In this document: positions 1-5,056 of the stretch, in pieces
How the letters are laid out: each line of letters opens with the position of its first letter
Position numbering within the stretch: the stretch's first letter is position 1
Origin: a bacterium
GTDB lineage: Bacteria; Oederibacteriota; JAJYGY01
Reading direction: 5' to 3'
Assembly: GCA_021790555.1 (NCBI GenBank)
Contig: JAJYGY010000215.1
Coordinates: 1-5,474, forward strand
Length of the DNA: 5,474 nt
Translations under genes and position numbers: made by a program
The notes under the pieces: generated by a model
The model's input: the letters and a program-made list of their open reading frames with translations, nothing else
What the model was told of the DNA's origin: nothing
Databases searched by the model: none

Positions 1-26
1 CTGGAATTTTGGTTAAACATTTTTGG

Positions 27-42
27 TGTGACCATCTTCACA
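27..42. promoter_or_regulatory. CRP/FNR-family-like operator palindrome
   Basis: The sequence reads TGTGA, six bases (CCATCT), then TCACA. This is an exact match to the core half-sites and spacing of the CRP consensus known from enterobacteria. Symmetry does not extend outward (G26 opposite A43). Its centre lies about 130 bases upstream of the transcription start inferred for the flgB promoter, which is far for direct activation of that promoter. It could serve a gene lying to the left, act through looping, or be a chance match. It overlaps the left arm of the neighbouring inverted repeat by four bases. Confidence 0.4.
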
Positions 43-76
43 AACTCAAAATGTAGAACGTCATTTTGAGGTTGTG
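39..76. repeat. Long imperfect inverted repeat in the flgB upstream region
   Basis: The arms 39-53 and 62-76 are complementary at 14 of 15 positions, with an 8-base spacer. The inner nine pairs (CTCAAAATG with CATTTTGAG) are perfect and the only mismatch is A44 against G71. As RNA it would fold into a stable stem-loop. No run of T follows on either strand, so it is not a textbook intrinsic terminator. It may mark the end of an upstream transcription unit or be a protein-binding palindrome. It lies upstream of the inferred flgB transcription start and so would not be in the flg mRNA made from that promoter. Confidence 0.6.
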
Positions 77-127
77 GGTAATCGAAATTGTGCTTTAAAT
101 ATAGAGGGAAATCGGCCCGGGAGAAAC

Positions 128-145
128 GCCTTGACAAAACAAGGC
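128..145. promoter_or_regulatory. Perfect palindrome over the -35 box (possible operator)
   Basis: GCCTTG at 128-133 and CAAGGC at 140-145 form a perfect 6-base inverted repeat with a 6-base spacer. It covers the putative -35 hexamer TTGACA (131-136). A protein bound here would compete with RNA polymerase, so the site is placed like a repressor operator. No regulator can be named from the motif, and a 6-base repeat can occur by chance. Confidence 0.3.
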
Positions 146-157
146 CCATTTTATAAC
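131..157 (+). promoter_or_regulatory. Sigma70-like promoter for the flg/fli operon
   Basis: A perfect TTGACA -35 hexamer lies at 131-136. Two -10 choices follow: TATAAC at 152-157 (5 of 6 consensus bases, 15-base spacer) or TAACAT at 154-159 (4 of 6, 17-base spacer). Transcription would start near 163-167, giving a leader of about 55 bases before flgB. The surroundings are AT-rich. I saw no sigma54 (-24 GG, -12 GC) or sigma28 element of good quality in 1-220. This points to the housekeeping sigma factor, as expected for early flagellar genes in some lineages. The assignment rests on motif matches only. Confidence 0.6.
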
Positions 158-220
158 ATCGCGCCACTCGGGCCTATTTGATATTTCGGAACTTCATTTC
201 ATTTTGGCGGGGTTTGGTGA

Positions 221-652
221 ATGATTGACAGGCTCCTATCCAATTCCATGCTGACCCTCCTCCAGAAATCGCTGGACGCCAGCGCCCTGCAAAACAAGGT
301 TCTTGATAATAACATCGCCAACGTGGACACTCCCGGCTTCAAGCGCTCGGAAGTGGTTTTCCAGCAGCAGTTGAAGGCCGCCCTGGACAAGGCGGATTCG
401 GAAAAGGGGCAGTTGCAGGCCGACCTGACCAATCCCAAGGATATTCCCTTTTATTCGCGGCCCGACCTGGCCGGCGTGGAGCCGGAGGTCGTGACCCAGA
501 ATTCCACGTCGCTGAGAAACGACGGCAACAACGTCGACATCGACTCCGAAATGGCCAAACTGGCCGAAAACCAGATCTTCTACAACACCGTCGCCCAGAT
601 CACCGGCGACGAGTTTTCGGACCTTAAGTCCGTCATCACGCAGAGCCATTGA
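221..652 (+). CDS. flgB: Flagellar basal-body rod protein FlgB
   Basis: This is a proximal rod subunit of 143 residues, close to the usual FlgB length of about 135-140. FlgB is exported by the flagellar type III system and assembles in the periplasm between the MS ring and the distal rod. The N-terminal rod motif NNIANVDTPGFKR is at residues 30-42, preceded by an amphipathic helix (residues 9-29) typical of axial proteins. The C-terminal part has the FlgB signature RNDGNNVDIDSEM at 99-111, followed by a helix (AKLAENQIFYNTVAQI) of the sort that packs against the N-terminal helix in the rod. There is no cleavable signal peptide, as expected for a type III substrate. The ATG at 221 has only a weak ribosome binding site (GGCGGGG at 206-212, or GGTGA abutting the start), but the family N-terminus fits this start. 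It is the first gene after the promoter, and flgC follows after 17 bases. Confidence 0.97.
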   Translation: MIDRLLSNSMLTLLQKSLDASALQNKVLDNNIANVDTPGFKRSEVVFQQQLKAALDKADSEKGQLQADLTNPKDIPFYSRPDLAGVEPEVVTQNSTSLRNDGNNVDIDSEMAKLAENQIFYNTVAQITGDEFSDLKSVITQSH

Positions 653-669
653 ACCCTTGAGGTGGCGGT

Positions 670-1128
670 ATGAGCCTGTTTTCCTCCCTTAACATCAGCG
701 GGTCCGGCCTGTCGGCCGAGCGCCTGCGCATGGACGTCATCGCCAACAACATCGCCAATGCCAACACCACCAAGGGGGTGGATGGCCAGCCCTACCAAAG
801 GCAGGAAGTGGTCTTTGAACCGCGGGTCAAGCCCACGCTTTTCCTCCTTCCCTTCGACTCCAAGTCCCAGGCCTCCAGCCTGGACTCCAGGATCGGCGAC
901 GGGGTCAGGGTGGCGGGGGTGGTCAGCGACCCGACCCCCGGCAAGCTGGTCTACGACCCGGGCAACCCGGAGGCCGACGCCTCGGGCTACGTGCACATGC
1001 CCAACGTCAACATCGTCAACGAGATGGTGGACATGCTTTCGGCCTCGCGGGCCTACGAGGCCAACGTGACGGCCATCAACGCCACCAAGGGCATGGCCGA
1101 GAAGGCCCTCGCCATCGGCCAGGCCTGA
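670..1128 (+). CDS. flgC: Flagellar basal-body rod protein FlgC
   Basis: This is a proximal rod subunit of 152 residues, a little longer than the usual 134-145. The N-terminal rod motif is at residues 21-32 (MDVIANNIANAN), followed by TTKGVDGQPYQRQEVVF, where FlgC proteins usually read close to GGPYRRKEVVF. The diagnostic FlgC block YDPGNPEADASGYV is at 95-108. The C-terminal axial motif, with PNVN at 111-114 and RAYEAN at 127-132, forms the second helix of the rod coiled coil. The extra length lies around the loop at residues 33-75. The ribosome binding site GAGGTGG (659-665) is 4 bases before the ATG. FlgC is exported by the type III apparatus and co-assembles with FlgB, whose gene is immediately upstream; fliE follows after 23 bases. 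Confidence 0.97.
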   Translation: MSLFSSLNISGSGLSAERLRMDVIANNIANANTTKGVDGQPYQRQEVVFEPRVKPTLFLLPFDSKSQASSLDSRIGDGVRVAGVVSDPTPGKLVYDPGNPEADASGYVHMPNVNIVNEMVDMLSASRAYEANVTAINATKGMAEKALAIGQA

Positions 1129-1151
1129 CGCCTTTCAAGAGGTAACCGTTC

Positions 1152-1493
1152 ATGGAAATCGCCCCCCTGGCCCTGACCCCGGTGCAGAATTCGGCCCCCC
1201 TGGAGGCCCTGGCGCCCTTGGCGCCGCTTCAGGCCGGCGCTTCCGGCGATTCCGCCCAGGCCGCGCAGCGGACGGCGGGTTTCCAGCAGCTGTTGTCCGG
1301 GGCCATCGGGCAGGTCAACCAGTATTCGGAACAGGCCGATTCCATGATCAAGAAGCTGGTCACCGGCCAGAACGTCGAACTGCACCAGGTGATGATCGCC
1401 ATGCAGAAGGAAAGCATTTCCACGCAGCTGCTCCTGCAGGTGCGCAACAAGATCGTGGACGCGTACCAGCAGGTGATGAACATGCAGATCTGA
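1152..1493 (+). CDS. fliE: Flagellar hook-basal body protein FliE
   Basis: FliE is the small adaptor that joins the MS ring and export gate to the proximal rod, and is among the first proteins exported. The protein has 113 residues against about 100-105 in the family. The conserved part runs from F44 to the end: FQQLL at 44-48, VNQYSEQAD at 55-63, GQNVELHQVMIAMQKES at 72-88, and VRNKIVDAYQQVMNMQI at 97-113. The first 40 residues are a poorly conserved Ala/Pro/Leu-rich stretch containing a short tandem (LAPLAPL, 20-26), which accounts for the extra length. The site AAGAGGTAA (1137-1145) precedes the ATG by 6 bases and supports the start. It sits between flgC and fliF, the classical position. 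Confidence 0.95.
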   Translation: MEIAPLALTPVQNSAPLEALAPLAPLQAGASGDSAQAAQRTAGFQQLLSGAIGQVNQYSEQADSMIKKLVTGQNVELHQVMIAMQKESISTQLLLQVRNKIVDAYQQVMNMQI

Positions 1494-1582
1494 CCGCCGG
1501 CGGGAAAGGCGGTTTTCGCCCAAACGGAAGCCATTGACCCGAAGCGGCCCCTCAGTCCGGGGCCTGCCCCGAGGTGACCTAA
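1494..1582 (+). other. fliE-fliF intergenic gap with GC hairpins
   Basis: This is the only sizeable gap inside the operon (89 bases). Just after the fliE stop is a perfect 10-base palindrome, CCGCCGGCGG (1494-1503). GGCG (1508-1511) can pair with CGCC (1517-1520) around a short loop, and CCGCC (1494-1498) can instead pair with GGCGG (1508-1512). Further on, GGCCCC (1546-1551) pairs with GGGGCC (1559-1564). No T tract follows any of these, so none looks like an intrinsic terminator. They could stabilise or process the mRNA. A TTGACC at 1534-1539 has no -10 partner, so I do not call a promoter. Confidence 0.45.
1544..1577 (+). promoter_or_regulatory. Mutually exclusive hairpins over the fliF ribosome binding site
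   Basis: Two folds compete. In one, GGCCCC (1546-1551) pairs with GGGGCC (1559-1564), leaving GAGGTGA (1571-1577) free. In the other, CCTC (1550-1553) pairs with GAGG (1571-1574) and GGGG (1559-1562) with CCCC (1567-1570) around a CCTG loop, with AGTCC bulged; this hides the ribosome binding site of fliF. The pairings are read directly from the sequence. Any regulatory role is inference, and GC-rich DNA readily produces such alternatives. Confidence 0.3.
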
Positions 1583-1585
1583 GTG
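1571..1585 (+). promoter_or_regulatory. Ribosome binding site and GTG start of fliF
   Basis: GAGGTGA at 1571-1577 matches the extended complement of the 16S rRNA tail (GGAGGTGATC). It lies 5 bases before the GTG at 1583-1585. The next in-frame ATG (residue 8) would shorten the conserved N-terminus and has no comparable site, so GTG is the preferred start. Confidence 0.75.
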
Positions 1586-3220
1586 AACGAATACTTGACG
1601 CAGATGTTGGCGCAGTTCAGGGGCGCCTGGCAGAGATTCAGCGCGACTCAGAAAATCATGGTGGTGACGGTGCCGGCGCTGCTGGTGGCCGCCCTGGTCG
1701 CGCTCATCCTGGTGTCCAGCCGGCCCACCTACAAGGTGCTGTATTCCAACCTCAGCCCCAAGGACGCCGGCGACGTCGTCAACAAGCTCAAGGAACAGAA
1801 CATCCCCTACCAGATTGAGGGCAACGGGACGGCAATCGCCGTGCCTTCGGACAAGCTCTACGGCACCCGCCTGAACCTGGCCGCCCAGGGCCTGCCTTCG
1901 GGCGGCGGCGTGGGCTTCGAGATCTTTGACAAGACCAATTTCGGCCAGACCGACTTCACCCAGCAGGTGAATTACCAGCGCGCCCTGGAAGGCGAGCTGG
2001 CCCGCACCATCATGAGCCTGCAGCAGGTCCGGCAGGCCCGGGTCAACCTGGTCATCCCCCAGCCCGAGCTTTATTCCTCGCAGGAAAAGCCGGCCACGGC
2101 CTCGGTGGTGGTGGACCTGAACCAGGGAAGCAACCTGACCCGCGAGCAGATCATGGGGGTGCTGCACCTGGTGGCCTCCAGCGTGGAGGGCCTGAAGCCC
2201 GAGAACGTGACCCTGCTGGATTCCCAGGGCAACATCCTTTCCGACCGGGTGAAGGACGACCTGGCCATGGAAAAGAACGGAGCCCAGGGGGACCTGGGCT
2301 CCTCGGGCATCCTGATGAAGATGACCCGCGGCCAGATGCAGATCCAGTCCGACTTCGAAAGGGAGATTGAAAGCCGGGTCACGGGAATGCTGGACAAGGT
2401 GCTGGGGCCCAACCGGGCCTCGGTGCGCGTGGACGCCGAGCTGGACTTCAACCAGGTGGAGCAGAACAGCAAGGTCTTCTCGCCCGTGGTGAACAACCAG
2501 GGCATCGTCCGCAGCACCCAGAAGGACGTGGAGGGCTTCTCGGGCCAGGGAACCCTGCCCGGCGGCATCCCCGGGACCGAATCCAACATCCCCGGCTACC
2601 AGAGCTACGCGGCCACGGGTAATTCCAGCTACACCAAGAACAAGGAGACCACCAACTACGAGATCAACGAGACGGATTCCCACACGGTGCAGGCGCCGGG
2701 TTCGGTCAAGCGCCTTTCCGTGGCGGTGATGGTGGACGGGCTGCAGCCCCAGCAGGTGGATTCGATCAAGGCGGCCGTCATCGCGGCGGCGGGGCTGGAC
2801 ATGACCCGCGGGGACCAGGTGGCCGTGGAGAACATCTCCTTCGACACCTCGGCACGCCAGGCCGCGGCCCTGCAGGAGGCCCAGTACCAGAAGCAGCAGA
2901 TCTGGACCATGGTCCTCAAGGGCGCCTTCGTCCTGGTGCTGGTGCTCTTCCTGCTGCTGTTACTGCGCTCCATCCTCAAGCCCAGGGTGGTCCGGGTGCA
3001 GGAGCGCCTGATCCGCGAGATCACCCGCGTGGCCGAGGAGGAAGGCCTGCCGGGCGAGGAAGCCGCCATCCCCATCGACCAGGCGGGACGGCCCACCGAG
3101 GCCGCGCTCGAGGAGCAACGCAAGGCTCAGATCCGCCAGCAGGTGGTCAAGCTGGCCAAGGAAAAACCCAAGGTCATCGCCATGATGATCCGGCGCTGGC
3201 TTTCTGAAGAGAAGGGGTGA
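1583..3220 (+). CDS. fliF: Flagellar MS-ring protein FliF
   Basis: FliF builds the MS ring (and the collar above it) in the inner membrane; it is the base on which rod, export gate and rotor assemble. The protein has 545 residues, close to the roughly 550 of enterobacterial FliF. Transmembrane segment 1 is at about residues 25-45. The YscJ/FliF ring-building region follows, beginning with the conserved YKVLYSNLSPKDA (50-62) and including LNLAAQGLP and RQARVNLVIP. The second periplasmic domain is followed by a Gly/Ser/Thr/Asn-rich stretch at about 318-373, in the place of the beta-collar. Transmembrane segment 2 is at about 443-461, directly before the basic LRSILKPR. The cytoplasmic tail ends in EKPKVIAMMIRRWLSEEKG (527-545), matching the C-terminal helix that inserts into FliG. 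Its stop lies within the ribosome binding site of fliG, the partner protein, suggesting coupled translation. Confidence 0.98.
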   Translation: MNEYLTQMLAQFRGAWQRFSATQKIMVVTVPALLVAALVALILVSSRPTYKVLYSNLSPKDAGDVVNKLKEQNIPYQIEGNGTAIAVPSDKLYGTRLNLAAQGLPSGGGVGFEIFDKTNFGQTDFTQQVNYQRALEGELARTIMSLQQVRQARVNLVIPQPELYSSQEKPATASVVVDLNQGSNLTREQIMGVLHLVASSVEGLKPENVTLLDSQGNILSDRVKDDLAMEKNGAQGDLGSSGILMKMTRGQMQIQSDFEREIESRVTGMLDKVLGPNRASVRVDAELDFNQVEQNSKVFSPVVNNQGIVRSTQKDVEGFSGQGTLPGGIPGTESNIPGYQSYAATGNSSYTKNKETTNYEINETDSHTVQAPGSVKRLSVAVMVDGLQPQQVDSIKAAVIAAAGLDMTRGDQVAVENISFDTSARQAAALQEAQYQKQQIWTMVLKGAFVLVLVLFLLLLLRSILKPRVVRVQERLIREITRVAEEEGLPGEEAAIPIDQAGRPTEAALEEQRKAQIRQQVVKLAKEKPKVIAMMIRRWLSEEKG

Positions 3221-3228
3221 TCGGCATG
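3214..3228 (+). promoter_or_regulatory. Ribosome binding site deciding the fliG start
   Basis: GGGGTGATC at 3214-3222 matches the extended anti-Shine-Dalgarno complement at 8 of 9 bases against GAGGTGATC. It places the ATG at 3226 five bases after GGGGTGA, the same spacing as in fliF. The in-frame GTG at 3217 lies inside this element and has only a poorly placed AGAGAAGG before it. The fliF stop (3218-3220) sits within the element, so ribosomes ending fliF would be next to the fliG start. Confidence 0.6.
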
Positions 3229-4242
3229 GCTCAGGCGGCTCCGGCAAAACTGACGGGTGAGCAAAAGGCGGCGATTCTCCTGGTCTCCCTGGGGCCCGAG
3301 GTCTCGGCCGAGGTCTTCAAGGAGATGAAGGAGGAGACGGTCGAGCAGGTCTCCCTGCACATCGCCAACCTCAAGAAGGTCAGCCCCCAGGAACGCGACC
3401 AGGTCATGGAGGAATGCTACCAGATCTCCATGGCCGAGGAGTACATCTCCCAGGGGGGCGTGGACTACGCCCGGGAGATCCTGGAGCGGGCCCTGGGCGA
3501 CCAGAAGGCGGTGGAGATCATCAACCGCCTGCAGGGCGCCCTGCAGATGACGCCCTTCGACTTCATCAAGAGGACGGACCCGCAGCAGCTGCTCAACTTC
3601 ATCCAGAACGAGCACCCCCAGACCATCGCCCTGATCCTGGCGCACCTGACCTCGGACCACGCCGCCACCATCCTTTCGGCGCTGCCCACCGAGGTGCAGG
3701 TGGACGTGGCCGCCCGCATCGCCATCATGGACCGGGCCACGCCCGACATCATCATGGAGATCGAGAAGGTCCTGGAGCGCAGCATCGCCTCGGTCTTCAC
3801 CCAGGAGCTGACCGCGGCCGGCGGCGTGCGGTCCGTGGCCGAGGTGCTCAACCGGGTGGACCGCTCCACCGAGAAGGCCATCATGGAGAAGCTCGAGGAG
3901 ACCAACCCCGAGCTGGCCGACGAGATCAAGCGCCTGATGTTCGTCTTCGACGACATCCTGCTCATCGACGACCGCTCCATCCAGAGGATCCTGCGCGACG
4001 TGGACCAGAAGGACCTGGTGCTGGCGCTGAAGGGCGCCGGCGAGGAGGTCAAGACGAAGATCCTCAAGAACATGTCGGCCCGCGCCCGCGCCATGATCCA
4101 GGAAGACATGGAGGTCATGGGCCCGGTGCGCCTGAAGGCCACGGAAGAGGCCCAGCAGAAGATCGTCAACGTCATCCGGCAGCTGGAAGAAATGGGGGAA
4201 ATCGTCATCGCCCGCGGAGGCGAGGAGGAGATCTTTGTCTGA
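3226..4242 (+). CDS. fliG: Flagellar motor switch protein FliG
   Basis: FliG forms the upper rotor ring on the cytoplasmic face of the MS ring, binds FliF and FliM, and meets the stator to generate torque. From the ATG at 3226 it has 338 residues, the normal size. The N-terminal FliF-binding domain starts at LTGEQKAAILLVSLG (9-23). The middle domain carries the FliM-binding EHPQ motif at 129-132. A Gly-Gly hinge is at 199-200 (TAAGGV). The C-terminal torque domain includes MFVFDDI, DDRSIQRILRDVD and LALKGA, and is rich in the charged residues that interact with stator MotA. No key block is missing. A GTG at 3217 would add three residues (MIG) and overlap fliF by four bases; I prefer the ATG because of the ribosome binding site spacing. 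The 3' end overlaps fliH by 8 bases. Confidence 0.97.
   Translation: MAQAAPAKLTGEQKAAILLVSLGPEVSAEVFKEMKEETVEQVSLHIANLKKVSPQERDQVMEECYQISMAEEYISQGGVDYAREILERALGDQKAVEIINRLQGALQMTPFDFIKRTDPQQLLNFIQNEHPQTIALILAHLTSDHAATILSALPTEVQVDVAARIAIMDRATPDIIMEIEKVLERSIASVFTQELTAAGGVRSVAEVLNRVDRSTEKAIMEKLEETNPELADEIKRLMFVFDDILLIDDRSIQRILRDVDQKDLVLALKGAGEEVKTKILKNMSARARAMIQEDMEVMGPVRLKATEEAQQKIVNVIRQLEEMGEIVIARGGEEEIFV
4223..4237 (+). promoter_or_regulatory. Strong ribosome binding site and TTG start of fliH
   Basis: A perfect AGGAGG at 4223-4228, inside the last codons of fliG, lies 6 bases before a TTG codon at 4235-4237. No in-frame ATG or GTG near this point has a similar site, so TTG is the likely start. 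A perfect site may offset the weak TTG codon, and the position inside fliG would couple the two translations. Confidence 0.7.
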
Positions 4243-5056
4243 CCTGGCTTCCCATCTGCTGCCCGAGGGGACCTATTCCTTCCGGGTCGAGCCGTTCCTG
4301 GTCAAGCAGCCCCTGCGCCTGGCGGAGGCCCCGCGGCGCAAGGCCGGCGACGCCAAGAAGGGGCCGGCCGCGCTGCCCGCGCCGGTGGATCCGGCCCTGA
4401 CCAAGGCCCGCCAGGAGGCCGCGCGAATCCAGGCCGAGGCGCGGATGATCCTCAAGGAGGCCGCCCAGAAGGCCACCGGGATCCTGGCCGAGGCGGAAAA
4501 CGAGGCGGCCAGGAAGAAGCAGCACGCCTCGGAAGAGGGTTACACCGAGGGCCTGGCACGGGGAAGCGAGGAAGGCTACGAACAGGGGGAGGCCCGGGGC
4601 CAGGAAGAGGGCCTGAGGAAGTGGGCCGAACAGTTCGCCCGCTGGGACTCCATCCTGCAGCAGACGGTGGAACAGAAGAAGAACTACTTCGCGGACGCGG
4701 AAAGCACGGTGGTGGAGCTGGCCCTGGGTATCGCCGCCAAAATCCTGGCGCGCGAAGTGGAAAAGGACCCCCGCGAGGTTTTTGAGATGGCCAAGCGGGC
4801 CATTGCCAAGGCCACGGACAGGTCCCGGATGGTGATACACATGCATCCTGAGGACCTTGAGAAGGTGGGGGAGGCCGACAGGGCCTCGTTCCGTCCTTCG
4901 GAAGGCATTAAAGAAATCGAGTTTCTGTCCGATGACAAGGTCATGCCGGGCGGCGTCCTGGTGGAGACCAATGCAGGCACCATCGACGCCCGGCTGGAGA
5001 CCCAGTTGGCGGAAGTTGCCAAAAACCTGCTGGAAGAAGCCGCCCATGGGGATTGA
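4235..5056 (+). CDS. fliH: Flagellar assembly protein FliH (export ATPase regulator)
   Basis: FliH is the peripheral-stalk-like partner of the FliI ATPase: it forms a dimer, holds FliI inactive in solution and brings it to the export gate and switch. The protein has 273 residues, in the upper range for FliH (enterobacterial about 235). A variable Pro/Ala/Lys-rich N-terminus (to about residue 52) is followed by an Ala/Glu/Lys-rich helix (55-100). Next comes an unbroken glycine ladder, with Gly at 102, 106, 110, 114, 118, 122 and 126, which is the GxxxG repeat known in FliH proteins. The C-terminal FliH/YscL-type domain (about 140-273) contains VVELALGIAAKILAREVEKDP and, near the end, MPGGVLVETNAGTIDARLETQL. 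This domain binds the FliI N-terminus. Translation starts at TTG within fliG, and the gene overlaps fliI by 11 bases. Confidence 0.94.
   Translation: MSDLASHLLPEGTYSFRVEPFLVKQPLRLAEAPRRKAGDAKKGPAALPAPVDPALTKARQEAARIQAEARMILKEAAQKATGILAEAENEAARKKQHASEEGYTEGLARGSEEGYEQGEARGQEEGLRKWAEQFARWDSILQQTVEQKKNYFADAESTVVELALGIAAKILAREVEKDPREVFEMAKRAIAKATDRSRMVIHMHPEDLEKVGEADRASFRPSEGIKEIEFLSDDKVMPGGVLVETNAGTIDARLETQLAEVAKNLLEEAAHGD

Noticed and set aside
1..69. A frame open from the left edge to a TGA at 67-69, possibly the end of an upstream gene.
   Set aside because: It is short and AT-rich, its composition differs from the real genes here, it reads through the palindromes, and the predicted peptide is not recognisable.
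142..175. Inverted repeat AGGCCC (142-147) and GGGCCT (170-175) around the -10 region.
   Set aside because: The arms are only six bases with a 22-base spacer, easily due to chance; no further symmetry supports it.
1..220. A sigma54 (GG-N10-GC) or sigma28 flagellar promoter upstream of flgB.
   Set aside because: No pair of elements with correct spacing was found; for example GG at 77-78 and GC at 92-93 are three bases too far apart.
1534..1562. Internal promoter before fliF based on TTGACC at 1534-1539.
   Set aside because: The sequence 15-19 bases downstream is GC-only and contains nothing resembling a -10 hexamer.
1229..2683. A 484-codon open frame on the minus strand opposite fliE and fliF.
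   Set aside because: It lies antisense to conserved fliF and fliE codons. Its predicted product is rich in His, Leu, Gly, Val and Asp, as expected from reading GC-rich codons backwards, and shows no family motif.
3414..4400. A 328-codon open frame on the + strand overlapping fliG in another frame.
   Set aside because: Its product is dominated by Gly, Arg, Pro and His, typical of an out-of-frame reading of GC-rich DNA. fliG in the proper frame explains the region fully.
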